Positions 45,070-53,463 of a stretch of DNA of 64,000 nt are shown here, one piece after another. A program made the translations under genes and the position numbers. Numbering within the stretch: position 1 is the stretch's first letter; each line of letters begins with the position of its first letter. The stretch spans positions 1-64,000 of the forward strand of contig QGVD01000004.1 of the NCBI GenBank assembly GCA_003242685.1. The letters run 5' to 3'. The stretch is from Pseudomonadota bacterium (GTDB taxonomy: Bacteria; Pseudomonadota; Gammaproteobacteria; Steroidobacterales; Steroidobacteraceae). The notes below the pieces were generated by a model, which saw only the letters and a program-made list of their open reading frames with translations, ran no database searches and was not told the origin of the DNA.

Positions 45070-45516
45070 ATGGTGGATCGAACCCGCGGCTACGCACATC
45101 GCATCGACATCCTCGCCGAGCCGCAGCGCGTCTGGCAGGCGCTGACCGACTCGGCCGCCCTCGTCCGCTGGTGCGCGCCGAATGCGGAGATCCGCGCGCG
45201 GCCTGGCGGGCTGTTCCGGGTGAGCATCGATCGCGCCATCGAGCTCGAGGCACACATCGACGTTTTCGATCCGTGCCGGCGGCTGCGGCTCATCTACCTG
45301 CCTTCGCCGTCGCTGCCGCCGGCCGACAGCGTGCCGGTCGACGACTTCATTCTCGAAGCGAGGCGCCGTGGGACGGTTGTGCGCCTCCTCGGCTCGGGTA
45401 TTCCGGCGGACGAGTCGTGGAACGCGCACTACCTCAGGCTGCGCGTCGCGTGGGAACGGGCGCTCGCCCGTCTGAAGATCTACGTCGAACAGGGCTCGAT
45501 GGAGGAGGCGGTATGA
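45070..45516 (+). CDS. SRPBCC (AHSA1-like) domain protein
   Basis: The 148-residue protein has the START/Bet v 1-like pattern of activator-of-Hsp90 homologues: HRIDILAEPQRVWQALTDSA, then WCAPNAEIRARPGGLFRVSI, LIYLPSPSLPP and a C-terminal helix (WERALARLKIYVEQG). Such domains bind hydrophobic ligands. The start could be three codons earlier at 45061. Its stop overlaps the next gene (ATGA). Confidence 0.82.
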   Translation: MVDRTRGYAHRIDILAEPQRVWQALTDSAALVRWCAPNAEIRARPGGLFRVSIDRAIELEAHIDVFDPCRRLRLIYLPSPSLPPADSVPVDDFILEARRRGTVVRLLGSGIPADESWNAHYLRLRVAWERALARLKIYVEQGSMEEAV

Positions 45517-45893
45517 TCGGCTTCGTCTTCCGCGCGGTGATCGCCGCGCTCGGGCTGTGGCTCGCGACGTGGCTCATGCCCGAGCGCATTCACATCGACT
45601 CGGCCGTCACGCTCCTCCTGGCAGGGCTCCTCCTCGGCGTCGTCAACGCGATCGTCAGGCCCGTCGCCGTCATCCTGACGCTGCCTCTCACGCTGCTCAC
45701 GCTGGGGCTCTTCCTGCTGGTCGTGAACGCGGCGATGCTCGCGCTGGTCGCCCTGCTGCTGCCCGGATTCAGCATCGACGGCTTCTGGGCGGCGTTCCTC
45801 GCCGCGATCATCGTCGGCATCACCGGCTGGCTCGGTTCCTGGTTCATCGGCTCGAACGGGCGCGTCGAGGTGTACGCGCGCCGCGGCCGCTGA
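45513..45893 (+). CDS. Four-helix membrane protein of the 'phage holin family' type
   Basis: The 126-residue protein consists almost entirely of four membrane helices (VFRAVIAALGLWLATWLM, VTLLLAGLLLGVVNAIV, LLTLGLFLLVVNAAMLAL, AFLAAIIVGITGWLG), with RPVAVILTLPLTLLTLGLF between helices two and three. It resembles PF04020-like proteins, which are chromosomal and widespread despite the holin name. No phage genes are near. Translation is coupled to the SRPBCC gene. Confidence 0.85.
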   Translation: MIGFVFRAVIAALGLWLATWLMPERIHIDSAVTLLLAGLLLGVVNAIVRPVAVILTLPLTLLTLGLFLLVVNAAMLALVALLLPGFSIDGFWAAFLAAIIVGITGWLGSWFIGSNGRVEVYARRGR

Positions 45894-45912
45894 AGGTGCC
45901 GAAGCCAGCGGT

Positions 45913-47892
45913 TCAGGTGCGCAGCGTGGCGTCCGACGGCGCCGGTCCGCGGGACGTGGCCGTGCGGTAGAGCAGTAGCGCGAGCACCGCGAGAATCACG
46001 AGGCCGAGCCAGCCACCGAACTGCAGGAACTCGGGCAGTGCGAGCACGTCCGAGCGGCCGGTGGTGACGATGGGAATCGCGATGAGGATACCCATCAGTG
46101 CCTCGCCGGTGATCATGCCCGCGGCGAACAGCATGCCCTTGCGCCCGAGACGCTCGGCTTCCTCGGGGCTCGGGGCCACGCCGCGCGTCGCACCGCCAGT
46201 GAGCGTACGTTCGGCGAACCAGGCGAGCGCTCCGCCGAGAAAGATCGGCACGGTAAGCTCGAGGGGCAGATAGATTCCCACGGCGGCGGCGAGCACCGGT
46301 ACGCGGAAGCTCGCGCCACGCGCCTTGAGGATCTCGTCCACGGCGATGATCGCCGCGCCGATCAGCGCGCCGATCGCGACCATGTTCCACGGCAGCGAGC
46401 CGCCGAAGAGCCCGCGCGAGACGGACGCCATGAGCGTCGCCTGCGGTGCGATCAGCGGCGAGGGATGCTCGGGCGTCGGCACGCCGATGCCGTAGGCGGC
46501 CGCCAGGAGATTCAGCACCGGTGCCATCACGAGCGCGCTCACTGCCGCGCCGATCGCCAGCATGACCTGCTGACGCCACGGCGTCGCACCGACGAGATAT
46601 CCGCACTTGAGGTCCTGGAGATTGTCGCCGCTGATGCACGCCGCACAGCAGACGACGGCACCGATCATGATCGCGGCGACGGGTCCGATCTCGGAGCCGC
46701 GGCCCATGAGGCCGAGAAGCACCACGGCGGCGAACAGAATCGTCGCGATGGTGATGCCCGAGACCGGGTTGTTGGACGAGCCCACCAGTCCCGCCATGTA
46801 CGCGGAGACCGAGCAGAACAGGAAGCCCGCGACGATCATGATGATGGTCATCGGCAGGCTCACCGCGAAGCTGTCGACGATCGTCTGATACAGCGCGAGC
46901 AGCGGCAGACTGAAGAGCACGATGCCGATGAGCACCGACTTCATCGGCAGGTCCTGCTCGGTGTGTGCGACCGCAATGCCCGATGCGGCGGCGCGCGTCG
47001 CGGCGAGACCGCTGCGGATGCCCGAGAGGAGCGATTTGCGCAGCGACACGAGCGCCCACAGGCCGCCGATCAGCATCGCGCCGACGCCGAGATAGCGGAT
47101 CTGCTGGCTCCACAGCAGTCCCGCCGCTTCCTCTGCGCTGAGCCCCGCGGCGGCCTGCGCGAGCTCGGGATTCCCGTCGAGAAAGAAAGCGCTGTAGATC
47201 GGGATCGCGATGTTCCAGGAAATGACGCCGCCCGAGAGCACGACGATGCCGATGTTGAGGCCGACGATGTATCCCACGCCGAGCAGCGCCGGCGAGAGAT
47301 TCGTGCCGAAATAGGCGATGCCGCTGCCCACGTAGGTCGCCGCGGCTGCGGTGTCCGGGATCAGTCGCAGTCCGCTCGCCGCGGCAAGCTTCGCGAGCCC
47401 GCCGCCGACCGCTGCGCCCGCGAGGATCTTCACGCCCTGCGCGGGGTTCTCACCGGTGCGCAGCACTTCCGCGGCGGCCTTGCCCTCGGGGAAGGCGAGA
47501 TTCTGCTCGACCACGAGCGAGCGGCGCAGGGGAACGGAGAACAGCACACCGAGCACGCCGCCGAGGCCTGCGATCGCCAGCACCCACCAGAAGTTGAACG
47601 TTTCCCAGTAGCCCAGGATCACGAGCGCAGGGATGGTGAAGATCACTCCCGAAGCCAGCGAGGAGCCTGCGGACCCGGCGGTCATCACGATGTTGTTCTC
47701 GAGAATGCCGCCTCCGCCGAGCACGCGGAGCACGGCCATCGAGACCACCGCGGCGGGGATCGCCGACGCGATCGTCATTCCGGCGAAGAGGCCCAGGTAC
47801 GTGTTCGCCGCCGCCAGGATCAACGCGAGAACGGACCCGAGAATGATCGCGCGCACCGTGAGCTGCGGCGCGGTGGGGGAATTCGAGCTCAT
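45913..47892 (-). CDS. OPT family oligopeptide/metal-chelate transporter
   Basis: The 659-residue transporter has about fourteen to sixteen membrane helices. Recognisable OPT blocks are AANTYLGLFAGMTIASAIPA, SAGSSLASGVIFTIPALV, VEQNLAFPEGKAAAEVL and SGDNLQDLKCGYLVGATPW. The ATG at 47892 has a GGAGGAG ribosome site; the open frame continues 27 codons upstream without homology. Bacterial members of this branch move peptides or siderophore-like chelates; the substrate is undetermined. Confidence 0.93.
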   Translation of the reverse strand: MSSNSPTAPQLTVRAIILGSVLALILAAANTYLGLFAGMTIASAIPAAVVSMAVLRVLGGGGILENNIVMTAGSAGSSLASGVIFTIPALVILGYWETFNFWWVLAIAGLGGVLGVLFSVPLRRSLVVEQNLAFPEGKAAAEVLRTGENPAQGVKILAGAAVGGGLAKLAAASGLRLIPDTAAAATYVGSGIAYFGTNLSPALLGVGYIVGLNIGIVVLSGGVISWNIAIPIYSAFFLDGNPELAQAAAGLSAEEAAGLLWSQQIRYLGVGAMLIGGLWALVSLRKSLLSGIRSGLAATRAAASGIAVAHTEQDLPMKSVLIGIVLFSLPLLALYQTIVDSFAVSLPMTIIMIVAGFLFCSVSAYMAGLVGSSNNPVSGITIATILFAAVVLLGLMGRGSEIGPVAAIMIGAVVCCAACISGDNLQDLKCGYLVGATPWRQQVMLAIGAAVSALVMAPVLNLLAAAYGIGVPTPEHPSPLIAPQATLMASVSRGLFGGSLPWNMVAIGALIGAAIIAVDEILKARGASFRVPVLAAAVGIYLPLELTVPIFLGGALAWFAERTLTGGATRGVAPSPEEAERLGRKGMLFAAGMITGEALMGILIAIPIVTTGRSDVLALPEFLQFGGWLGLVILAVLALLLYRTATSRGPAPSDATLRT

Positions 47893-48043
47893 GCGCTCCT
47901 CCGCAGGCTTTGTTGTGTCGGGCCAGTCAGTCGGGCCGGCGGCTACTGTAACGTCACGCGCGCCGTCTGGCACCGCCGGCTCGCGGACCCCGTTCTCGGA
48001 TCGTGCGCGGGGGAGTCCAAGGGACCCGGGCAGACCTGTCTCG

Positions 48044-48871
48044 CTATGCGGCGGGGTTCCGTCCGCCGAGCGCCTGCTCGAGCGCGTTCGTCAGAGGCTT
48101 GAGGAAGTAGGAGCCGGACGGCATGGACTGGACTTCGATACCGCGCTCGCGCAGCGCCTCACCGACCACGGGACCGACGGCCGCCACGAGCGTGCGCGAG
48201 AGCGCATCCCTCACGAGAGGCTCCGGTCCGACGGCGAACAGCCGCTCGACCTGTGGTGTGCTCGTGAACGCGATCGCATCGACTTCGCCTGCCGCCATAC
48301 GCTCGAGCAGCGCGCGGACCGCAGCGTCGTCCGCTTGGTCCGCATAGACGTAAGGCGCAACCGGCAGCACGGTGGCGCCGGCGGCCGTGAGGAAATCCAT
48401 GAGCGGCCGGTTCGGATCGGTGCCGTAGAGCTGCACGCCGATGCGCCTTCCCTGAAGTCGTTCGCCGCGCAGCGCGGCGATCACGCCTTCCGTCGTCGGC
48501 ACCGTTGCCGGGATATCGGGCTTGAGACCGAGCTCGCGCAGCTCGCGGGCGGGCTTGGGGCCGCGCGTGATCTTGCGCACGCGCGCGAGCTCGCGCAGGA
48601 AAGCTTCCCTGAGATCGGGCTCGTGTCGCTCGATGCAGCCCAGGAGACGGCGCAGGCCTTCGCCGGTGAGCAGCACGAGGTCGTCACAGCCGCCTGCGGC
48701 GAAGCGCCGGATCCATTCGAGCACCGGCGCAGGGTCCGGCGCATCCTTGATGGCGACGAGCGGACAGCGCAGCACGGCGGCACCGCGCCGCTCGAGCATC
48801 GCGGCGAAGAGATCGAGCTCGCGCGTCTCGGGTACGGCGATGCGCCGGCCTGACAGAGTCTGCATGCTCAT
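48044..48871 (-). CDS. Stand-alone uroporphyrinogen-III synthase-like protein (HemD family)
   Basis: The 275-residue protein has the weakly conserved two-lobed HemD fold: GRRIAVPETRELDLFAAMLE at the start, LVLLTGEGLRRLL in the first lobe, GVQLYGTDPNRPLMDFL at the hinge, VDAIAFTSTPQVERLF in the second and VAAVGPVVGEALRERG near the end. Second HemD copies of this kind often accompany assimilatory nitrate reductase clusters, where siroheme is needed. Here the remnant of a nitrate regulator lies just upstream. It may therefore be a survivor of such a cluster, or the housekeeping hemD. Confidence 0.8.
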   Translation of the reverse strand: MSMQTLSGRRIAVPETRELDLFAAMLERRGAAVLRCPLVAIKDAPDPAPVLEWIRRFAAGGCDDLVLLTGEGLRRLLGCIERHEPDLREAFLRELARVRKITRGPKPARELRELGLKPDIPATVPTTEGVIAALRGERLQGRRIGVQLYGTDPNRPLMDFLTAAGATVLPVAPYVYADQADDAAVRALLERMAAGEVDAIAFTSTPQVERLFAVGPEPLVRDALSRTLVAAVGPVVGEALRERGIEVQSMPSGSYFLKPLTNALEQALGGRNPAA

Positions 48872-49235
48872 GCGGCGAGAGCTTGGTGCGCCGGCCACGT
48901 CTGCGCAAGATGCAGAACGCAGGCATACGCTTCCCGATTCCCTTTCACGAAAAAGGAAACGCCGCGATCCACGTACACACGTCTCCAGTCATGTGCACGT
49001 GAATCGGCGGCGTTGCCAAGCGGACCCGCTGTCGGGTCCTCGCCGGCAGGTCTCTGGTTCCTGCAGCGTCAGCGCCGCTTCTGCAACCGGTGTGCCACGT
49101 CCTTCACGGCGCGGCTCGATGTCATGCACGGCAAGGCTTTGCGCGTGCCGCGCATCGTGATGGTGCCGGCGTGTGCAGTGCGTCTCGCCCGCATGCGGAG
49201 CGCTCTCGCGCGACGACGCACGCTCGGTGTGCGTC

Positions 49236-49433
49236 TCGCACCACGCAGCAGGAAACCTGGAACATCTGCTCGAGCACGTCGCGATCGCGGTTCTCCATGT
49301 CGATGACGTCCGGATTCGCTTCCCGGATTCCGTGCGGCAGGTTCTGCATGTCGCGCACGATGACGACGTCGGAGTGGCCCGCTTCGCGCCGTCGCTCCGG
49401 AACCCGATCCGAAGCGAGCTTTGTATCCGACAT
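49236..49433 (-). pseudogene. Fragment of a NasT-type (ANTAR) response regulator
   Basis: Sixty-six codons from ATG read as the middle of a NasT receiver domain: AGHSDVVIVRDMQNLPHGIR, EANPDVIDMENRDRDVLEQM, FQVSCCVV. Intact homologues continue with a segment like RRPIAMFVD and then an ANTAR RNA-binding domain; here the frame turns into non-homologous residues at once and the ANTAR domain is absent. DVIDMEN also seems to lack one or two residues of the usual DVI-x-IDMEN. NasT proteins antiterminate nitrate assimilation operons, so this looks like the scar of a lost regulator. Confidence 0.65.
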
Positions 49434-49612
49434 GCCCCTCCCCGGACGGCGCGCAATCCGTCGTTCGCGCGGCGTCCGCGAATCAATCCGGTGCACCTGC
49501 GCTCCGATTCGCACCGGTGCGAGGCACGCCGATCGCGTGATCGAACGCGCGCGAAAACGCGAAACGCGCGCAGATCGCTGTTTTGCGGGTATTCGCGCAC
49601 GCGAGCGCGCGT

Positions 49613-49628
49613 TGGCACACGCGTTGCT
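49613..49628 (+). promoter_or_regulatory. Sigma-54 promoter motif upstream of the TorF-like gene
   Basis: TGGCACACGCGTTGCT matches TGGCACG-N4-TTGCW at every position but one and has the exact GG-N10-GC spacing. It reads toward the porin gene at 49940, leaving a leader of about 300 bases. No perfect NtrC palindrome was seen upstream. Confidence 0.65.
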
Positions 49629-49939
49629 TATGAGTGATTGCGGATCCCGTGTCAGCGGTGGTGCGGGTCCGATGGGCACAGGCGTCCATGGAGTACGGGT
49701 TCCCCCTTCCCCGTGCTTCTGGACGCCTTTCTCATTGGCGCGGCGACGGAGCTCCTGCGCAACGGCGCGCGCGCACCGTGCTGTACGGCGCGAAGGCGCA
49801 CGAGCCGCAGGCGGCAGCAACGCTCATGCCATGCGGCAGATCGACGCCGCGCGGGACGCCTGTGGTGCACGTGCGGCAGTCGGCGTAATCTTCTCCGCCG
49901 ACCGGGAGCGGATCGGGAGCATCTCCCGCGGGTGCGACG

Positions 49940-50671
49940 GTGAGAGCGGATCTTGCGGGATCACTCGGCGGGCTCGCGGCAGCGTTCATGCTGCTCGCCG
50001 CGCCTTCGCTCGCAGCGGACTGGACCGCAAGCGTCGCCGCTACGTCGAACTATCTCGTCAACGGCCTCACGCGTTCAGGCAACGAAGCCGCCGTGCAGGC
50101 GCACGTCGGATGGATCGCCGATTCGGGCTGGTCCGCGGGTGTGTGGGCCTCGACCGTTCAGCGCCATCCCGAGACCGGACCGCGCTACGAGCTCGATCTC
50201 TACCTCACTCGCGCGTGGCGCATCGGCCGGGACCTCACGGCCTCCGCGCGCGTGAGCCGCTACCAGTCTCTCGGCGATTCGGCTCTCTTTCCCTACGACT
50301 ACACGGAGCTCGCCGCGTCGCTCTCCTTCCGCGAAGCGGTCACGGTCACGATCGCCGCGTCGCCGGATTACCCCTTCTACACCCGCTACGACTACGCGCC
50401 CGAAGGCACGTCGATCACCTGTGAGCTGTCGATGCAGCGGCCCCTCGGTCGCCGCCTGCAGCTCAGCGCGGGGCTCGGGCACGCCGATCTCCAGGGAGGA
50501 GCGTACGGTGCTGCGCGGTACTGGTACTGGAGCGCCGGCGGGCAGCTCGCCTGGCGGCGGCTCGAAATCGGTCTGAGCTACGTCGGGACGGACGGCACGG
50601 CGGAGCGCCTGTTCGGCACCGCGCTTGCGGGCAACACCTGGATCGCGACGGCCTCCTTCGAGCTGCACTGA
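49940..50671 (+). CDS. TorF family putative outer-membrane porin
   Basis: The 243-residue protein starts at a GTG and has a signal peptide ending in APSLAAD. The rest is a beta-barrel-like series of alternating strands starting WTASVAATSNYLVNGLTRSG, the hallmark opening of the TorF/gcw_chp family. It ends in aromatic strands (TWIATASFELH) suited to BAM recognition. Homologues often lie near ammonium-transport or nitrogen-regulation genes, consistent with the sigma-54 motif upstream. Its solute is unknown. Confidence 0.82.
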   Translation: MRADLAGSLGGLAAAFMLLAAPSLAADWTASVAATSNYLVNGLTRSGNEAAVQAHVGWIADSGWSAGVWASTVQRHPETGPRYELDLYLTRAWRIGRDLTASARVSRYQSLGDSALFPYDYTELAASLSFREAVTVTIAASPDYPFYTRYDYAPEGTSITCELSMQRPLGRRLQLSAGLGHADLQGGAYGAARYWYWSAGGQLAWRRLEIGLSYVGTDGTAERLFGTALAGNTWIATASFELH

Positions 50672-50730
50672 GCAGGCCGTCGAACCTTCTGCGCGGCGGG
50701 AGGGTACTCACCGGCAGACGGGTTGGGACC

Positions 50731-51345
50731 ATGACCCACGCCTCGAGCCACGAATCTCCGTTCTCTGCGACAGGTGCCGCCGGTGAGCAGGCGCTGCTCG
50801 TGCGCGTGTCTCAGGGGGACCGGGACGCCCTGCGAAAGCTGTACTTCCTGTTCCACCGGCGTCTGTCCCGCTTCCTGCTGCGGCTGACTCACCGGCCGGA
50901 GATCACGGAGGAGATCATCAACGACACGATGCTCGTGGTCTGGCAGCACGCGCACGAGTTCCGCGGCGACTCGCGGCCGTCGACGTGGATCCTCGGCATC
51001 GCCTACCGGCGCGCGCTCAAGGCGCTGAGCCGTGAGCGGCCCTCGCAGGGCAACCCGCAGGACGAGGAGAGCTCGGGCGCGCCCGACGCCGAGGTCATGG
51101 AAGGCCTCGCGTACGGCGTCGAGCTCTCCGACTGGCTCGACCGGGCGCTCGAGCGGCTCACGCCGGAGCACCGTCTCGTGATCGAGCTCGCCTACGTGCT
51201 GGGCCTCTCGTGCGAGGAGATCGCGAGCATCGCAGGCTGCCCCGTCAACACGGTGAAGACACGCATGTTCTATGCGCGACTGAGACTGCGCGAGCTGCTC
51301 GCCCGGCTCGCAGCGCCTTCGGTCGCAGAGAGGCTTCCGCCATGA
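50731..51345 (+). CDS. ECF-type RNA polymerase sigma factor
   Basis: The 204-residue sigma-70 family factor has region 2 (ALRKLYFLFHRRLSRFLLRL, then ITEEIINDTMLVVWQHAHEF) and region 4 (LTPEHRLVIELAYVLGLSCE, EIASIAGCPVNTVKTRMFYA). There is no region 1 or 3, so it is an ECF factor. The downstream anti-sigma starts in an ATGA overlap, so the two are made together. It likely drives its own operon; I could not identify its promoter with confidence. Confidence 0.93.
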   Translation: MTHASSHESPFSATGAAGEQALLVRVSQGDRDALRKLYFLFHRRLSRFLLRLTHRPEITEEIINDTMLVVWQHAHEFRGDSRPSTWILGIAYRRALKALSRERPSQGNPQDEESSGAPDAEVMEGLAYGVELSDWLDRALERLTPEHRLVIELAYVLGLSCEEIASIAGCPVNTVKTRMFYARLRLRELLARLAAPSVAERLPP

Positions 51346-52073
51346 TGTCGCACGCTGCTCGACCGCACGAGCCGCAGGAGCACGTCGAGCTCGATCTGCC
51401 GTGGTACGTGAACGGTACGCTGCCGGCTCACGAGCGTGAGCGCATCGAGCGTCATCTCGCCGCATGTGAGAGATGCCGCGAGTCGCACGCTTCCGAGGTG
51501 CGTCTCGCCGCTGCGCTCGGCAATGCGCGCGAGCCGGTCGAATGCGCGCCGCAGTCCGGCTGGAACCGTCTCGCCATGCGGCTCGATGCGCTCGAGAGCG
51601 ATACACAGGCAACGGCATCGGCGAGCTCCGCCGCGCCGATGCGATCGGAAGCGCCGGCATCGACGATGGCCGCACATCCGCAGCGCGCGTCGCGACGCAG
51701 GGTTCTTCCTGCGGTGGTGCTGGCGCAGGCCGCGGCGCTCGCGATGCTCGCATTCGCGCTGCTCTACGTGACGCTCGACGACGGCGCGCCGCGCTATCGC
51801 ACGCTGACGAGCACGGACGGCGCTGCAGTCGTTGCCGGACCGGCGCTGCGCGTCGTGTTCGACGAGAGCGCGTCGAACGCGGAGATCCGCTCACTGCTCG
51901 AGCACGTCGGCGGCAGCATCGTCGCCGGCCCCACGGAGCGGCGCGTTTACACCGTGCGGCTGCAGCGTGCGGGGAACGGCACGGTCGTCGACGCGGAAGC
52001 CGCGGCGGACTGGCTGCGCACTAAGCCTCAGGTGCTGTTCGTCGAGCCCGTGGACGCGCCGGAATCGCGATGA
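51342..52073 (+). CDS. Membrane anti-sigma factor with zinc-binding and propeptide-like domains
   Basis: The 243-residue protein has an N-terminal zf-HC2 anti-sigma domain (WYVNGTLPAHERERIERHLA, then HLAACERCRE with H-x3-C-x2-C) and one membrane helix (VLPAVVLAQAAALAMLAFAL, residues 121-145). The periplasmic domain (168-237) reads LRVVFDESASNAEIRSLLEH, VGGSIVAGPTERRVYTVRL and TKPQVLFVEPV. This beta-alpha-beta pattern ending in V-E-P resembles the inhibitor-I9/propeptide fold of subtilases. The next gene is a subtilase. The domain may bind that protease as a sensor; this is an inference. Confidence 0.85.
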   Translation: MMSHAARPHEPQEHVELDLPWYVNGTLPAHERERIERHLAACERCRESHASEVRLAAALGNAREPVECAPQSGWNRLAMRLDALESDTQATASASSAAPMRSEAPASTMAAHPQRASRRRVLPAVVLAQAAALAMLAFALLYVTLDDGAPRYRTLTSTDGAAVVAGPALRVVFDESASNAEIRSLLEHVGGSIVAGPTERRVYTVRLQRAGNGTVVDAEAAADWLRTKPQVLFVEPVDAPESR

Positions 52074-53401
52074 GCCTGAAACGTACGGCGCTCCTCTCGC
52101 TGGCGATGCTCGCGCTCGCGGGCTGTGCCGTACGTCCGGTCGCGCCGGGTGCAGGCGCGCTGATGCCTGCCGCAACGCGCGGTGAAGCCGGGCGCCAGCT
52201 CATCGTCACCATCCGCGAGGCGGAGCACACGCTGTCGAGCGCGCCTGGCAGAACGCCTCGCTCGTACGGCGGCGGTGCGCCCTACGGCGCTTCGCCGTAC
52301 GCGCGGCACGTCGTCGCGCAGCTCGAGCGCGAGTATGGGCTGATCTGGGTCGCCGACTGGCGCATCGACGTGCTCGGCGTGCACTGCGTGGTGTTCCAGG
52401 CGCGTGACGATGCCGCGCGTGCGGAAGCCGTACGCCGACTGCAGCAGGACGAGCGTGTGGAAAGCGTGCAGCCGATGCAGAGCTTCCGCACCGCTGCGGG
52501 CGGCTCGCGCTACAACGATCCGTACTTCCGCCTGCAGACGCACGTGACGGCGCTGCAGGTGCCCGAAGCGCACCTCTGGTCGCGCGGGCGGGGTGTGCGC
52601 ATCGCCGTGATCGACACGGGCGTCGCGCTCGAGCATCCCGAGCTCGCACGTCGCGTGCGCGTGGCGCGCAACTTCGTGGACGAGGACGAGGAGAGCTTCC
52701 GGCGCGACACCCATGGAACTGCCGTCGCGGGTGTGATCGCCGCTGCCGTGAACAACGGAATCGGCATCGTCGGCATCGCGCCGGAGGTGGAGCTGCTGGC
52801 GCTCAAGGCCTGCTGGCACGAAGCGCCGGGAGAGCCCGCGGTCTGCAACACCCTCACGCTCGCCGAGGCTCTCGACTTCGCCATCCGCCGCAAGGCTGCC
52901 GTGATCAATCTCAGCCTCACGGGACCGGACGACCCTCTGCTGCGCCGTCTCGTCGAAGCGGCGCTGCAGCGTGGAACCGCGGTCGTGGCCGCGGATGGGG
53001 GCCGGGGCGATCGGTCGCGCACCTTCCCGCTCTCGATCCCGGGCGTTCTCGCCGTCGGCGATGCGGATTCGCCCGACAGCCTTGCATCGGCGCCGCTCGT
53101 CGCGCCCGGCCGCGAAATCCTGACGCTCACGCCATCGGGCCGTTACGATTACATGTCGGGCGCCTCCCTTTCGACCGCAATGGTGAGCGGGATCGTCGCG
53201 CTCCTTCTGGAACGGCGCCGCGACCTGCAGCCGCGGGACGTCGCCGATCTCCTGTCGCGTACCGCTGCACCGCTCCAGCCGTCCAGCATCGCCCGCCTCG
53301 TCAATGCGTGCGGTGCCGTCCTGGCGCTCGTCGGCGCCGGGCGCTGCGGCGAGCCGGAAGGGACACTCGCCTCCGTCGACGCCGCGCTGCCGCAGCGCTG
53401 A
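52070..53401 (+). CDS. Subtilisin-like (S8) serine protease, predicted lipoprotein
   Basis: The 443-residue protein has a lipoprotein signal (LAMLALAGC, Cys19) and an I9-like propeptide region (about 78-137, ending DERVESVQP). The S8 domain has Asp182 (AVIDTGVALEH), His215 (DTHGTAVAGV) and Ser366 (MSGASLSTAMVSG). The oxyanion-hole block, usually AAGN, reads VVAADGGRGD, so the key Asn seems to be missing. It overlaps the anti-sigma gene by four bases. The organisation suggests that the ECF system controls, or is controlled by, this protease. Confidence 0.9.
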   Translation: MSLKRTALLSLAMLALAGCAVRPVAPGAGALMPAATRGEAGRQLIVTIREAEHTLSSAPGRTPRSYGGGAPYGASPYARHVVAQLEREYGLIWVADWRIDVLGVHCVVFQARDDAARAEAVRRLQQDERVESVQPMQSFRTAAGGSRYNDPYFRLQTHVTALQVPEAHLWSRGRGVRIAVIDTGVALEHPELARRVRVARNFVDEDEESFRRDTHGTAVAGVIAAAVNNGIGIVGIAPEVELLALKACWHEAPGEPAVCNTLTLAEALDFAIRRKAAVINLSLTGPDDPLLRRLVEAALQRGTAVVAADGGRGDRSRTFPLSIPGVLAVGDADSPDSLASAPLVAPGREILTLTPSGRYDYMSGASLSTAMVSGIVALLLERRRDLQPRDVADLLSRTAAPLQPSSIARLVNACGAVLALVGAGRCGEPEGTLASVDAALPQR

Positions 53402-53463
53402 AGCGGCGCCTCCCCCTCACGATGGATCCGCAGACCGCGCGGAGCGCGCTACGCTATGAATCA

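Larger units (their letters stand above)
48872..49939. other. About 1 kb without an intact gene
   Basis: No frame on either strand reads as a whole protein here. The recognisable contents are a NasT-like fragment (49236-49433, minus) and a sigma-54 promoter motif (49613-49628, plus). The stretch 48905-48965 is locally A+T-richer and could carry the promoter of the hemD-like gene. A cysteine-containing frame near 49060-49130 (FCNRCATSF) faintly recalls an insertion-sequence zinc motif but is too short to call. Overall it looks like a decayed locus. Confidence 0.6.

Noticed and set aside
45513..45893. Phage holin, suggesting a prophage
   Set aside because: The family name is misleading: this is a common chromosomal membrane protein coupled to an SRPBCC gene, with no other phage genes nearby.
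45913..48102. Long plus-strand open frame opposite the OPT transporter
   Set aside because: It is Arg/Asp/His-rich with no recognisable motif, while the minus strand encodes an intact transporter with a good ribosome site.
49060..49130. Cys-containing plus-strand segment (FCNRCATSF) resembling a transposase zinc motif
   Set aside because: It is too short, no catalytic transposase residues follow, and no terminal inverted repeats or target duplication were seen.
49090..50424. A 444-codon plus-strand frame running from the gene-poor region into the TorF gene
   Set aside because: The residues are low-complexity Arg/Ser/Ala and it runs out of frame through the recognisable TorF coding sequence.
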